A stretch of DNA of 64,000 bases from Candidatus Nitrospira allomarina (GTDB lineage Bacteria; Nitrospirota; Nitrospiria; Nitrospirales; UBA8639): the NCBI RefSeq assembly GCF_032050975.1, contig NZ_CP116967.1, positions 4,275,001 to 4,339,000 on the forward strand. The letters are read 5' to 3'. The position numbers were made by a program, and so were the translations under genes. Below the pieces are notes generated by a model. That model was not told where the DNA came from. It ran no database searches and saw nothing but the letters and a program-made list of their open reading frames with translations. The first letter of the stretch is position 1. Every line of letters starts with the position of its first letter. Below are positions 1-9,002 of the stretch, piece by piece.

Positions 1-2
1 AG

Positions 3-320
3 CATCTGGGCTATACCGTCACAGTCCGGACGAATCCCTTGGAGGCCCTTGAAGAGTTTCGCATGAAACCCCACGGATTCGACTGCCTCATCACGGATCA
101 AACAATGCCTAGACTTGGAGGAGACCAATTGTCTCGAGAAATCCTCAAAGTACGCCCCAATATGCCAATCATCCTTTGTACGGGGTTCAGTCATACGATT
201 GACCAGGAAAATTCTTTGGAACAGGGGATTACGGCATTCCTCTATAAGCCCATCTTATTGGATCAATTGAGCCAAACGCTGACCCACATCCTGTCACATT
301 CCAAGCCCGAAATTCCTTAG
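3..320 (+). CDS. Response-regulator receiver domain, 3' end of a gene
   Basis: This is the C-terminal part of a protein that starts left of the window. The open frame enters at the window edge and shows a receiver (REC) fold: the segment ending CLITDQTMPRLGG carries the phospho-acceptor Asp (in ITDQTMP), followed by IILCTGF with the conserved Thr and by FLYKP with the conserved Lys. The domain runs almost to the stop codon, so no output domain follows it. That is typical of a hybrid histidine kinase with a C-terminal receiver, or of a stand-alone receiver. A likely phospho-relay role is inferred from the family. It converges on the CBS gene, with 28 bases between them and no clear terminator. 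Confidence 0.85.
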   Translation, partial: HLGYTVTVRTNPLEALEEFRMKPHGFDCLITDQTMPRLGGDQLSREILKVRPNMPIILCTGFSHTIDQENSLEQGITAFLYKPILLDQLSQTLTHILSHSKPEIP

Positions 321-348
321 GTATAACTTATAACCTCAGGCTTCACTT

Positions 349-792
349 CTAAAACACTTTTGTCTGTCGTGTCGCGTTCAGATACCCGAGAAGGATATCC
401 CGTCTTGCGACGACGCCGAGGAGTTTTCCCTCCTCATCGACCACCGGCATGCGGATCAGATGTTTCCCTTCCAGTCGATCAATAATCTCGATAGCCGGCG
501 TCTCCCGTCTTACTGTCACCGGGGCAGGAGTCATTAAGTCCCTCGCCGGGACACCTGCCAAAGACCGCTCCTCCTTAATCGCATGGAGAAGATCGAACTC
601 GCTGACAATCCCAAGCAAGTGCTGGTCACGGTCGACAATCGGCACACTGCCAAAACCCTCCTCGGTCATGGTCTGCGCCAGTGATTCTGCTGAATCCTCA
701 GGATGATAGGCATACACGGCATCTTGCATGAATTGCTCGGCAATCAGTCCCTTAAAGTCACGGGAACCCACAATGTAATCAACGCGTCGCAT
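349..792 (-). CDS. Tandem CBS-domain protein
   Basis: A protein of about 147 residues made almost entirely of two CBS domains (roughly residues 20-77 and 83-140), with typical blocks GSVPIVDRDQHLLGIVSEFD and RMPVVDEEGKLLGVVARRD. A CBS pair (Bateman module) normally binds adenine nucleotides and senses energy state; the ligand here is unknown. The start at 792 is chosen because AAGGAGGGG lies just upstream; an in-frame start at 858 would add an unconserved N-terminus. It follows a small leftward ORF at 866-1006, and the two could be cotranscribed. No fused enzyme or channel domain is present, so its partner cannot be named. Confidence 0.85.
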   Translation of the reverse strand: MRRVDYIVGSRDFKGLIAEQFMQDAVYAYHPEDSAESLAQTMTEEGFGSVPIVDRDQHLLGIVSEFDLLHAIKEERSLAGVPARDLMTPAPVTVRRETPAIEIIDRLEGKHLIRMPVVDEEGKLLGVVARRDILLGYLNATRQTKVF

Positions 793-865
793 AATCCACC
801 CCTCCTTCGACAGGGAACTCGTGTGAGCGTCTGTGTTGAACGGACAACCCGGCACCACAGATTTT

Positions 866-1006
866 TCAATCCAACACCACTCTCCACATTCCCAAGGCTA
901 TGAGGCTAAAAATAAGACCTTCAACCATTCCTTCCCCCCAAGCTGCCAAACGGGGGCTGAATAACCACAGCTTCACCATCATCCAGCCTGGAAACTCTTT
1001 TCGCAT
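866..1006 (-). CDS. Small hypothetical membrane protein (46 aa)
   Basis: A 46-codon frame with a near-perfect Shine-Dalgarno (GGAAGGAGGTGA) seven bases before its ATG. The product starts MRKEFPGWMMVKLW and has a hydrophobic stretch ending FSLIALGMWRVVLD that could form one membrane segment. It lies 73 bases upstream of the CBS gene on the same strand, so the two may form an operon. No family is recognised. The strong ribosome binding site is the main evidence; amino-acid content is compatible with a small inner-membrane protein. Confidence 0.55.
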   Translation of the reverse strand: MRKEFPGWMMVKLWLFSPRLAAWGEGMVEGLIFSLIALGMWRVVLD

Positions 1007-1098
1007 GGTCTCACCTCCTTCCGATCCTCGACGACCCTTTATTCAGAGAATTTCATGTTCATCCTTAAGAATGTTCATGTTTTCCGTATCATGAAAAC

Positions 1099-1140
1099 AC
1101 GAAGGCCTTCCGGACATATGCATCCCCGGAAGGCCTTCGT
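1099..1140 (-). terminator. Perfect 15-bp inverted repeat, probable leftward terminator
   Basis: ACGAAGGCCTTCCGG (1099-1113) is matched exactly by its reverse complement at 1126-1140 across a 12-base loop. Read leftwards the hairpin is followed by GTTTTC, a weak T-run; read rightwards there is none. It sits about 50 bases after the stop of the small leftward ORF at 1192-1338 and before the strong RBS of the ORF at 866-1006. A terminator is the best guess; a protein-binding palindrome is possible. Confidence 0.5.
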
Positions 1141-1191
1141 ATTGATCACTTTCGATAGGGTGCAAAAAGAACGATTTACCCCATGACGACC

Positions 1192-1338
1192 TCAATTTTT
1201 TTTTAGGTATCTTTCTACCATGCGCTTTTTTTGAATAAAAGTAAAGCGCCTCATTTTTGGGAAACAGGCGCACAGGGAAGAGGAAATGTTCCCGAAAAAA
1301 AAGGCAACGACCAGGACCATGAGAAAAACCTCTGGCAT
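1192..1338 (-). CDS. Possible small membrane protein (48 aa)
   Basis: A 48-codon leftward frame beginning MPEVFLMVLVVAFFFG, with one clear hydrophobic segment followed by a basic tail (KMRRF, QKKRMVERYLKKN). The stop is followed by a strong hairpin at 1099-1140 that could end its transcript. No good Shine-Dalgarno precedes the ATG; an internal ATG (residue 7) has AGAGG eight bases upstream. The frame extends further upstream into the antisense of the DUF5069 gene. No family is recognised, and it could be a chance frame. Confidence 0.25.
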   Translation of the reverse strand: MPEVFLMVLVVAFFFGNISSSLCACFPKMRRFTFIQKKRMVERYLKKN

Positions 1339-1374
1339 GTTTTTCAGGATTCCGCTGATTTTTTTTAATTCCGC

Positions 1375-1869
1375 ATGACACGGTCCGCAAGAATATCCCT
1401 CTCCGACGAAAATGAGGTAAGATTTCGTACGGGTCCTTTCACTCAACTCATGATGAAACTTCGTCGACCACAAGAGACGTTAGCGGGTTGCTGTTGGCTC
1501 GCCCGTATGGCGGATAAAGTGCGGGCCTCTCGAGAGGGGAGCTTTCCGTTCCTCTACCGCTTGTCTTTGGGCAGTCCGATTGGAATTGACGGCTATTTCC
1601 TTCGACACTTCAGGCTGTCTTTTCGTCAATTTCGCAACGCCGTCATAGAAACTCATACGGACCAAAACCTGGAACAGTGGTTTCTGGGGCAGCCCGGAGT
1701 GAATTCCTCCGCTATATCGAGTTGGAATGACTTTGCCCCCAAGCTAGGCACTCCAGGCTACCCTGTCTCCTTTGTGCGCCATCTCATCAAATGGTTTGTC
1801 TATCCAAAATCCATCAGGAACCCCGTGAACAGTCTCTTTGAGATGATCGAACAGGATGAAGCCCCGTAA
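1375..1869 (+). CDS. DUF5069 domain-containing protein
   Basis: The sequence from about residue 26, with LRRPQETLAGCCWLARMADKVRA and then GIDGYFLRHF, WFLGQPGVN and ISSWNDF, matches the pattern of the DUF5069 family: small soluble proteins of about 140-160 residues with no assigned function. The gene is 164 codons if it starts at ATG 1375; an in-frame ATG at 1450 (MMKLRRPQ) gives a 139-residue protein starting exactly at the conserved region. Neither start has a strong ribosome binding site, so the start is uncertain. It is alone on its strand. Confidence 0.75.
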   Translation: MTRSARISLSDENEVRFRTGPFTQLMMKLRRPQETLAGCCWLARMADKVRASREGSFPFLYRLSLGSPIGIDGYFLRHFRLSFRQFRNAVIETHTDQNLEQWFLGQPGVNSSAISSWNDFAPKLGTPGYPVSFVRHLIKWFVYPKSIRNPVNSLFEMIEQDEAP

Positions 1870-2468
1870 TTCCGCTGCGTGCCTGGTGTCATAACACCAC
1901 ACCCAACACTCATAGATCACCTGCATGAACGATCACACCATTTTGGATGAAGTTCATCAAAATCCTGATACCGCTGCCGTGGCGAGCCGTCGCACCTAGA
2001 TCCCCCCGACTGGCATCGGGGTCCCCTCAAAATTTTTGAATGGCTGTCCACACCCTTGGCGAAAAAAACGCCCCAGGGAGGACAGGCATGAGAACCCTTC
2101 TCGCCTCAAAGCATTTCAAATTGTTTCTCTTTTTTGAGGGCATTGTCTTTGGGCCAAACAGTAGGTCCTCACTTAGAGTCAGACCAAGAGAGGGAACGGC
2201 CTTATGCTGACCTGCAGGACATAAGATACGGCGCGGGACGCCTTCCATATCGGATTGCCGGGAAAAGGTGGCGAGGGTGGGGGAATTGTCGGGGAGATCT
2301 CAAACCGGTTAACCGTTGCCGTATGGTCTCCCGGCCTCAACGAGAATGGCAATTCATTCGCAGGGCCATACGCACTCGAATGATGTACCACCAAAATCGG
2401 AATTTCAATTTTCTGATTCGTAATGGTGGCAGTTTGTACAGCCAGATGAAATCGATTCGTTTAGGAGA
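1870..2468. other. Intergenic stretch with one possible small ORF
   Basis: No confident gene lies between the DUF5069 stop and the end of the leftward kinase gene. A rightward 40-codon frame at 2088-2210 (starts MRTLLASKHFKLFLFFEG) has GGGAGG about eight bases before its ATG, but its C-terminal half is Arg/Ser-rich and unlike known proteins. Longer frames on both strands here have compositions typical of non-coding shadow frames. No clear terminator or repeat was seen. Confidence 0.3.
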
Positions 2469-4580
2469 CTAAGAGGAACGGAGAACCAGATGACGAATGC
2501 CGTCGACAAGTTGGCTGGCAATGCCATTTTTGGTCAAATACAAGGTAGCTCCTGCTTCCAGCATGAGTCCTTGTACGTGTTTATCTTCCTGGACAGACAG
2601 GCCGATAATAGGGATCGAGGGGAATTCTCGTAAGATGCTTCGGGTCGCCTCAATGCCATTCATCTTCGGCATATTGACGTCCATCACAATAATATCCGGG
2701 CGAAGCGTTCGTGTGCTTTCAATGGCTTCCAGACCATTTTGTGCCTCTCCCACGACCAGAAAATCAGGTTGAACCTCCAATAATCCCCGCATGCCTTGTC
2801 TCACAAGGGCATGATCGTCGACGAGAAGAATTCGAATTCCCTTTTCCCGTGTCGTAATGGAAGACTGAGATCCCATGAAGGGTACGGGACCCGACCGGCT
2901 ATCAGACAGTTCTGATTGAGGGCAAGAATCATAAGGAACATGAAGTGTGATGCAGGTCCCCTCCCCCGGTTTTGACTCGATCTGAATTTCCCCCCCCAGG
3001 GCTTCGACACGCTCACGGATACTGAAGAGTCCGAATTTTCCAGGCCTGGCAAGATCATGCGATTCGCTTGAGAGGTGAAACCCTCTTCCGTCATCCTCCA
3101 CCTTCACTTCCAGTTCATGAGTTGCTGTTTTCTTAAGTGCAATCCTGGCGTGTTTCGTGTCGGCATGTTTCAGGATATTGAAGAGAAGTTCCCGCACCGC
3201 CTGAAATACAAATATGGCATGATCTTCCGGCAGTGAAATATCTTTATCTTCCTCCCGGACATCCACATGAAGATCATGTCGTTCAAATTGCCCTCCAAGC
3301 CAGAACAGGGCAGGCACAATCCCCAATTCATACAAAATACTAGGACTGAGCTCCGCAATGAGAGTCCTGGTGTACTCAAGGGAATCCGTCAGGATTTTAT
3401 CGATGTCCTCGATATTTGTTTTCAATTCAGGAGTCCACCCTGCCCGATTCAGTTGGGCAAGCTTCATGCGGCAGACAACGATTAATTGGGCAAGATAATC
3501 GTGCAGTTCATTGGCCAGACGTCGACGTTCCCGTTGTTCGGTCACGACAAGCTCCGACGTCATCTCCCGGAGATGTTTTTGATAACTCAACAAGTCACGC
3601 GTGCGATCCCCGATACGTTGTTCGAGGGAATCGTTTAAAAGCTTCAATGCCTGTTCAGCCTTTTTTTGCTCGGTAATATCCACCATCGTAATGATGGCCC
3701 CGATTGTATTCTCGTCTTCATCCAGCAGAGGTCGGCCACTGAGGAGCAACGGCACGGTCCTGTTGGCAACTTGCAACGTCAATTCCAACCCATGGAGCGT
3801 CCTGCCTCCAATCACGTCCTCGATCACATTCCTCCCTTCATTCCATGGCTCACTTCCGCAGGCAGGCATTCCGGTGATAGAGGACCTAAATTGGAATTTT
3901 TCATGAAACCAGGTATGAAGGGTTGATTGCTGGACGAGTCTATCGGTCGCACGACTACTGCGAATAATTCGGCCGGACGGTTCACACACGACCACCGCTT
4001 CCCCCGTTTGTTCCAGAATCATTCTGGAAAATCTTTCCTCCGCCAGGGCCCGATCGTATTTCTTCTGTTCCGTCAGGTCGGTCAAAATCGCACAATGTAA
4101 ATACTGGTTATCAATCTTAATGGAGACAAGTCCGACATAGACGGCAAGATCATGTCGATCTTTGGGCACCAAGCGAATTGACCCCGTTCCCCCGGCTGAG
4201 TGGGAATGGGAAGAAGACAGAGCTCGAAAAAAATCCCGATCTTCCTCAGCAATAAATGAGTCAAGCGAATAGCCGAACAACTCCTGATGGGCGTAATTGA
4301 CCATTCCGGCAAATGTGGCATTCGCATAAAAAATAATCCCGGCATCATCAAAAATCACCGCCCCTTGGATCATATTATCGATGATGAGTCGATACGGATA
4401 GTCGGCGCTCTTGAGGGTAAAAACCTGATCCCCCTCCCCCGTTTCGACGATGAGGGCATCTACCCCTCCTTCCCGGATTGCCTGGAGCGTGTCTTCCGCC
4501 TCCTTCAACCGTTGCTGTAATATTTCCTCTCGACTTGAAGGAACGTATTTGGCCAGAGACAGTTTACGTTTGGAAGCCAT
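2469..4580 (-). CDS. PAS sensor histidine kinase with C-terminal receiver
   Basis: A 703-residue cytoplasmic signalling protein. In order: an N-terminal helix, two PAS domains (about 55-170 and 180-305), a coiled coil, a HisKA_3 dimerisation region with phospho-acceptor His360 in NELHDYLAQ, an HATPase_c domain (N-box near 468, VEDDGRGFH), and a receiver with acidic pair Asp588/589, phospho-acceptor Asp634 in IVMDVNMP and Lys684. No membrane segment or DNA-binding domain is seen, so output must pass through another partner. Start 4580 has GGGAG upstream; a longer frame to 4688 would overlap the upstream kaiB-like gene. It is 23 bases after that gene and is probably last in the kai operon. Its catalytic half closely resembles the kinase at 8995-12501. 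Confidence 0.92.
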   Translation of the reverse strand: MASKRKLSLAKYVPSSREEILQQRLKEAEDTLQAIREGGVDALIVETGEGDQVFTLKSADYPYRLIIDNMIQGAVIFDDAGIIFYANATFAGMVNYAHQELFGYSLDSFIAEEDRDFFRALSSSHSHSAGGTGSIRLVPKDRHDLAVYVGLVSIKIDNQYLHCAILTDLTEQKKYDRALAEERFSRMILEQTGEAVVVCEPSGRIIRSSRATDRLVQQSTLHTWFHEKFQFRSSITGMPACGSEPWNEGRNVIEDVIGGRTLHGLELTLQVANRTVPLLLSGRPLLDEDENTIGAIITMVDITEQKKAEQALKLLNDSLEQRIGDRTRDLLSYQKHLREMTSELVVTEQRERRRLANELHDYLAQLIVVCRMKLAQLNRAGWTPELKTNIEDIDKILTDSLEYTRTLIAELSPSILYELGIVPALFWLGGQFERHDLHVDVREEDKDISLPEDHAIFVFQAVRELLFNILKHADTKHARIALKKTATHELEVKVEDDGRGFHLSSESHDLARPGKFGLFSIRERVEALGGEIQIESKPGEGTCITLHVPYDSCPQSELSDSRSGPVPFMGSQSSITTREKGIRILLVDDHALVRQGMRGLLEVQPDFLVVGEAQNGLEAIESTRTLRPDIIVMDVNMPKMNGIEATRSILREFPSIPIIGLSVQEDKHVQGLMLEAGATLYLTKNGIASQLVDGIRHLVLRSS

Positions 4581-4603
4581 GGATATCTCCCGATTATTGA
4601 TCC

Positions 4604-4948
4604 CTATGAGGTCAGAGGAGGAGACGGAGTCAATCCCAGCGAATGTAGCACACGGTCCTTTTTTGAAAGATCTCCGATGATCCGGCAACTGGGAAGCGGG
4701 AATTCTTTGATGAGGGTCGGGGCGGCAAAGATTTGATGGGCCCGGGCGGAAGAAGGATTACGGTACAGGTCGATAATTTGTAGGTCAGGATTCAGGTCTC
4801 CAAGATAGTCCCGGCAAATGGATTTGATATTGGTCATGGCACGCAGCGACAGGCTGGTCACGCCGGTGACATACAGGCGAAGACGAATTCCGGAATCTTG
4901 CCCGGCAGGAACGACCTTCCCGGTGGTTGATGGCCTGCGAGGGTTCAT
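4604..4948 (-). CDS. KaiB-like protein (second, divergent copy)
   Basis: A 114-residue protein with a KaiB (thioredoxin-like) fold signature: [40 protein letters not shown] and [13 protein letters not shown]. KaiB proteins bind the CI ring of KaiC and compete for downstream kinases. This copy is more divergent than its neighbour at 4945-5313 and has an extra N-terminal tail of about 20 residues. Its ATG overlaps the stop of that gene (ATGA at 4945-4948), so translation is probably coupled. It precedes the kinase-receiver gene by 23 bases. Whether it can fold-switch like cyanobacterial KaiB is unknown. Confidence 0.88.
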   Translation of the reverse strand: MNPRRPSTTGKVVPAGQDSGIRLRLYVTGVTSLSLRAMTNIKSICRDYLGDLNPDLQIIDLYRNPSSARAHQIFAAPTLIKEFPLPSCRIIGDLSKKDRVLHSLGLTPSPPLTS

Positions 4949-5313
4949 GATGGTGGCTCCATGGCGCTTGAGATAATCACTTCACCTGAGTCGTCAGACA
5001 GATCGAGCCCCACTAACACTTTTTCTGTGTTCGATAAATCCCCAATGATTTTTTTTAAGGGAGGCGGCAATTTTTTGACCAATGTCGGAATAGCTAAAAT
5101 CTGGTCAAGTCTGGCCCTCTTGGGCTCCTGGAGAAGATCTACAATTTCCACCGTATACTTTGAGGACAGATGGGTGTCGCATAATTGTTTTAAATTACTC
5201 ATGGCAAGACGCGATTTGGGAGAATGTCCCGCAACATAGAGGGTTAAGTGGTAAGGAGAATTTTTTGCACCACGCCCCTGGGATTTCGTTGTGCCTTGTT
5301 TCGCATTCCTCAT
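4945..5313 (-). CDS. kaiB: Circadian-clock-type protein KaiB
   Basis: A 122-residue KaiB. The core [26 protein letters not shown] and [19 protein letters not shown] is close to cyanobacterial KaiB, including the conserved proline pair and the GDLS...EKVL.GLDL C-terminal element used in the fold-switched, KaiC-binding form. The N-terminus adds about 18 residues (Lys/Gly-rich) before the fold, and the C-terminus adds an acidic tail. It lies between kaiC (150-base gap) and a second kaiB-like gene that it overlaps by 4 bases. Start 5313 has AAGGG upstream. The role is inferred: a KaiC partner in a timing or stress-response switch. Confidence 0.92.
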   Translation of the reverse strand: MRNAKQGTTKSQGRGAKNSPYHLTLYVAGHSPKSRLAMSNLKQLCDTHLSSKYTVEIVDLLQEPKRARLDQILAIPTLVKKLPPPLKKIIGDLSNTEKVLVGLDLSDDSGEVIISSAMEPPS

Positions 5314-5463
5314 AGTTGGAAGACCCTTCTCGATTCATTTATCAGGCTGACACACCACAATTTCTTCACAATATCTTTCCTGCTGTCTCTTGTTGCTGTG
5401 CAAACGCCTTTTTCCCCAACCTCATGATTCAATGGGCATGGCGAACCGGCCAGGATCATGGTC

Positions 5464-6912
5464 CTAACGGTTACCTCCAGACATTTCATTGACATGCCAG
5501 CCACGATGATTCATCGTATATCTCCGAACCTGATGAGAATGCGACATTCCCCGGGATTTCAAAATATACAGTTGCCGCTGGTGTTCACCATTAAATTCCC
5601 GGTTTGACAGAAGAATCCAGGTGTCCGCCAGTGAGGAAACCCCGATTTCCGCCTCCTGAGCAGGTTCCGAAGGCGCGCTGAGGCCTGTGCAGACCAAGGT
5701 GATTTGTTGGGATTTCAGAAAATCCACCATCCGTAAAAATAACGCCTTGACCTCGCGAGTTGAACCAATGGACAAAAAATCATTAATTGGATCCATGATT
5801 ACCAACGTCGGGTGATGAGTGTGCACCGCATTGTAAAAATTCACCAGATGGGATTCCAATCCGAATAGGGTTGGACGGGAGGCTTCAATGTGCAACAAGC
5901 CCTTATTCACCCATTTCTCCAATGAGAGGCCGATCGATTTCATGTTCCGGATGATCTGAGGACTGGATTCTTCAAAGGCAAAATACAGGGCTTTTTCTCC
6001 CTTACGACAGGCCGCATCAGCAAAATGCGAGGCCAAGCTCGTTTTCCCCGTCCCGACTCCTCCCGTCACCAGAATCGTCGAACCCCGATACACACCCTCT
6101 CCTCCGAACATCTCATTCAACCGGGGAACGCCGGTCGAAATTTTGTCGTTTGAAACTTTGTGTTCAAGGACTAAGGACGTGATGGGCAAAACGGACAGCC
6201 CATGTTCTCCAATGAGAAAGGGAAATTCATTGGTGCCATGCATACTTCCCCGATATTTGACCACCCGCAACCGGCGGGTGGACATCTGGTCGCTCACTCG
6301 GTGATCCAGCAGAATGACGCAGTCAGATACATATTCCTCGAGCCCTTGACGGGTTAAGGCCCCCTCTCCCCGTTCGCCGGTGACAATGGAGGTCATATTT
6401 CTCTCTTTCAGCCATTGAAACAGACGACGCAACTCCGAGCGGATAATCCCCTGATTGGATAATCCGCCGAAAAGGACTTCGATCGTGTCCAACACAATCC
6501 GTTTGGCACCGATGGCGTCGATGGACTCACCCAGCCGCACAAACAATCCTTCGAGATCGTATTCTCCGTTCTCTTCAAATTCTGTGGCCTCAATGGGAAT
6601 CGTATCCAAAATTAATTTGTTATCCTTAATTAAGCCATCCAGATCAAACCCCAGGGACCGGACGTTTTGGGTCAATTCCTCGGCCGTTTCCTCGAAAGCC
6701 AACATCACCCCGGGTTCGCCCATTTGGACAGCGCCGCGAACAAGAAATTCCATGCCCAGAAGTGTTTTTCCACAGCCAGGGCTTCCGCAGACCAACGTGG
6801 TTCGTCCCCTGGGAAGTCCGCCCGCCGTGATGTCATCCAGGCCTTGAATGCCGGTTGGCGCTTTGGGAAATTCTGAATGAACCGGTTTAATGAATGATTT
6901 TTTCCTGGGCAT
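5464..6912 (-). CDS. kaiC: KaiC-family double-domain ATPase
   Basis: A 482-residue protein with two RecA-like KaiC domains. CI: Walker A GSPGCGKT (43-50) and catalytic Glu pair E74/E75 in LAFEET. CII: Walker A GGVGTGKT (284-291) and Glu pair E314/E315 in AFEES. The CII segment VSSLADT (425-431) aligns with the cyanobacterial S431/T432 phosphorylation site and offers Ser426/Ser427. Only 55 residues follow this site, against about 87 in Synechococcus KaiC, so the A-loop and tail that bind KaiA appear absent; no kaiA gene is seen nearby. First gene of a leftward operon with two kaiB genes and a kinase-receiver. Autokinase and ATPase activity are inferred from conserved residues. Confidence 0.95.
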   Translation of the reverse strand: MPRKKSFIKPVHSEFPKAPTGIQGLDDITAGGLPRGRTTLVCGSPGCGKTLLGMEFLVRGAVQMGEPGVMLAFEETAEELTQNVRSLGFDLDGLIKDNKLILDTIPIEATEFEENGEYDLEGLFVRLGESIDAIGAKRIVLDTIEVLFGGLSNQGIIRSELRRLFQWLKERNMTSIVTGERGEGALTRQGLEEYVSDCVILLDHRVSDQMSTRRLRVVKYRGSMHGTNEFPFLIGEHGLSVLPITSLVLEHKVSNDKISTGVPRLNEMFGGEGVYRGSTILVTGGVGTGKTSLASHFADAACRKGEKALYFAFEESSPQIIRNMKSIGLSLEKWVNKGLLHIEASRPTLFGLESHLVNFYNAVHTHHPTLVIMDPINDFLSIGSTREVKALFLRMVDFLKSQQITLVCTGLSAPSEPAQEAEIGVSSLADTWILLSNREFNGEHQRQLYILKSRGMSHSHQVRRYTMNHRGWHVNEMSGGNR

Positions 6913-7275
6913 GATTTACAATTTCCTGAAATAGTAAAAAATGACGACAAAATTTAACACAATCCCTTTAAAAATTATACAGATTGGCGAAAAACTTCAA
7001 GTTTCCACCAACAACGGCTGGCAGGTGATTTCCCTAAACACACAATTTTGTGACCCCCTCTCAAATTTTTTTTCAGCATGAGGCAGTCACTTTCACGGGG
7101 CACTTGAGGAGCTTGGGAGACAGGGTATCAGTTGGTTTGGAACGAGAAGAATGGACGGAATAGATCGAAGCCCGGCTAATTTGTCGAATATTCCGATAAA
7201 TTCTTTCTCCTTCCATAAAAACCGCCCGTCGCATTTCAAAGACCTTTTGCCCTTTATCCCCTAGTGGTTTGGCCC
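6913..7275. promoter_or_regulatory. Divergent intergenic region upstream of kaiC and the TPR gene
   Basis: This 363-base stretch separates the leftward kaiC operon from the rightward TPR gene and must hold at least the kai operon promoter. The part next to kaiC is AT-rich. I could not identify confident -35/-10 or sigma-54 elements. A leftward frame across 7073-7438 is judged a shadow. Confidence 0.35.
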
Positions 7276-8037
7276 ATGCATACTCGTTCAACTTCTCAGG
7301 CGTACAACCGTTGCCCATCCATCCTTCTGCTTTTTCTAGCGATATGGTTTGTCGGTCCTCCACCCTCCATTCATCCGAAACCCCTACAAGGCGTCCCTGA
7401 CGGCCCACCATCGCCAGAGACCTGCACCGCCCACGCACCGGTCACGAACGAATGTATCGAAGCCGGTCTTCGGAGGAGGCGTGAATTGCTCCGGGCGGAA
7501 CCCGCATTCCAGGTCAATTCCCCCGCGACTCATCTCAAATTGGCGGAAATACTCAACCAGCAGGGAGATCCGAACGGCGCCATTGAGGAATATCGGGCCG
7601 CCATTCAACTCGATCCCGATCTTCCCGGTGCATTTCAGGGTTTGGGAGCCGTCTATCTTGATCAACACGAATGGAAACAGGCCGAAGGAGCGCTTGATAG
7701 AGCCACACAATTAGGGAGCGGAAATAGTCAGACTGAATACTGGCTGGGACGGTCACGATTGGCACAACAGAAATTTCACGAGGCTCAGCAGGCATTCAGC
7801 ACAGCGACAAAACTCAATCCCTACGATGCGGAGGCCTTCTCCGATTTAGGTCTGACCTACATGGCCCAAGGTCACCCCACCCAAGCTATCAAGGCTCTTC
7901 GCCAGGCCATTAGCTTGCGACCGGATTATTCAGAAGCCCATTCCCGCCTGGAGCTGGTCGATGCCTTTAAACACAACCAGGATCAACTCGTCATTGAAAC
8001 CGCAAAAATTCTACACTTTCTTTTCAGAAGGGAATAG
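7276..8037 (+). CDS. Exported TPR-repeat protein
   Basis: A 253-residue protein with an N-terminal signal-like segment (ILLLFLAIWFVG) and then tetratricopeptide repeats over most of its length: LKLAEILNQQGDPNGAIEEY, a repeat around FQGLGAVYLDQHEWKQAE, LGRSRLAQQKFHEAQQAF and FSDLGLTYMAQGHPTQAIKA. TPR arrays form helical scaffolds for protein-protein contacts, here probably outside the cytoplasmic membrane. The partner is unknown. ATG 7276 is preferred; an in-frame GTG at 7264 is possible and neither has a strong ribosome binding site. The gene converges on the outer-membrane protein gene at 8121-9002. Confidence 0.8.
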   Translation: MHTRSTSQAYNRCPSILLLFLAIWFVGPPPSIHPKPLQGVPDGPPSPETCTAHAPVTNECIEAGLRRRRELLRAEPAFQVNSPATHLKLAEILNQQGDPNGAIEEYRAAIQLDPDLPGAFQGLGAVYLDQHEWKQAEGALDRATQLGSGNSQTEYWLGRSRLAQQKFHEAQQAFSTATKLNPYDAEAFSDLGLTYMAQGHPTQAIKALRQAISLRPDYSEAHSRLELVDAFKHNQDQLVIETAKILHFLFRRE

Positions 8038-8120
8038 AGTTCTCCTTCGTCCGCAAGCTCAACCCTCATGTGAGGTGAATGAAATTCGCCCGACGCCCTT
8101 TGCCTTCTTTTCCAATAAGG

Positions 8121-9002
8121 CTAAAATCTCCACGAGATCCCCGCCCCCGTCAAGAAATCATCGCTTCCATGAGTCAGGCCGCCTCCCACGCGCACATCCA
8201 ATTGAAGATTGTCTGTCAAATGATAGAGCACTCCCGTTTGGAGAAAATTTGCACTCCCACTCGCCACATCTCTGGGATACAATCCGAAATATTCCACGAA
8301 CCCGGTTAATCGATCCCGAATGGCTGCGCTCAGTCCCAGGGACGAAGAGACCTGCACAAACCGTGTGCCCTGAGAAGTAGGACTGCCGACATTCACCGTC
8401 CCGAATAACCCCACTCTTTCATTCACCGCATACGTCAAAATCGTCCGGAAGAGCGGGTCGACCCGATCCGAAGAAAAATCCTTATCACCCGTGGGAATCG
8501 ACAGCCGGCCGACGAAACTCAACCGTGGTCTAAACCCCTGTTGCTGAAGGACCTGAACTTTAAATCCCAAGGCAAGATCATTGAACCCATTCACATCCTG
8601 GCCATTGTCAATGTAAGTCAGAGTTGGCCATTCCACGCGAAACTCCACAATCTCGGTCAATCCAATACGGACAAGGGTCTCAGGAAAGTTATGGGTTTTG
8701 ACATCGGGGGATGCCTTTTCAAGAGAAAAGGTATATCCCGTTTCAATTTGAATGCGTCCCTTAGGGATGGTGGCAGGACTCAGGCTGAATGTCGGCCGAT
8801 CCGTCGCAATCGGTCCCGAAAACGAGCCGGCCTGCCCCATGATCCATGGACGGGAAGGCGTCGGCTCGCCTTCATTGTCCTGTCCATAACACCAGGACTG
8901 TCCAAGCAGGATCACACACAGTGACCATCCTAAGACTCTAGCGAGCGATCGTCCAATTCTTGTGTTGTCGGAAAAACAGGATACGCGCTTAGAATTACGC
9001 AA
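8121..9002 (-). CDS. Outer-membrane beta-barrel protein, transporter-like
   Basis: A 293-residue exported protein with a signal peptide (VLGWSLCVILLGQSWCYG) and alternating hydrophobic strands typical of an outer-membrane barrel, ending in aromatic Phe (GAGISWRF). The early motif GPIATDRPTFSLSPATIPKG and repeated barrel strands resemble the Phenol_MetA_deg/transporter family (PF13557 type), but the cargo is unknown. The start is a TTG at 9002 that overlaps the end of the upstream kinase gene by 8 bases, with no good ribosome binding site of its own, so translation is probably coupled to the kinase. This links a barrel protein to a multi-sensor kinase. Confidence 0.75.
   Translation of the reverse strand: MRNSKRVSCFSDNTRIGRSLARVLGWSLCVILLGQSWCYGQDNEGEPTPSRPWIMGQAGSFSGPIATDRPTFSLSPATIPKGRIQIETGYTFSLEKASPDVKTHNFPETLVRIGLTEIVEFRVEWPTLTYIDNGQDVNGFNDLALGFKVQVLQQQGFRPRLSFVGRLSIPTGDKDFSSDRVDPLFRTILTYAVNERVGLFGTVNVGSPTSQGTRFVQVSSSLGLSAAIRDRLTGFVEYFGLYPRDVASGSANFLQTGVLYHLTDNLQLDVRVGGGLTHGSDDFLTGAGISWRF

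Noticed and set aside
7073-7438. Leftward frame of 121 codons across the TPR gene start
   Set aside because: It overlaps the better-supported TPR gene, has no family similarity, and lacks a good ribosome binding site.
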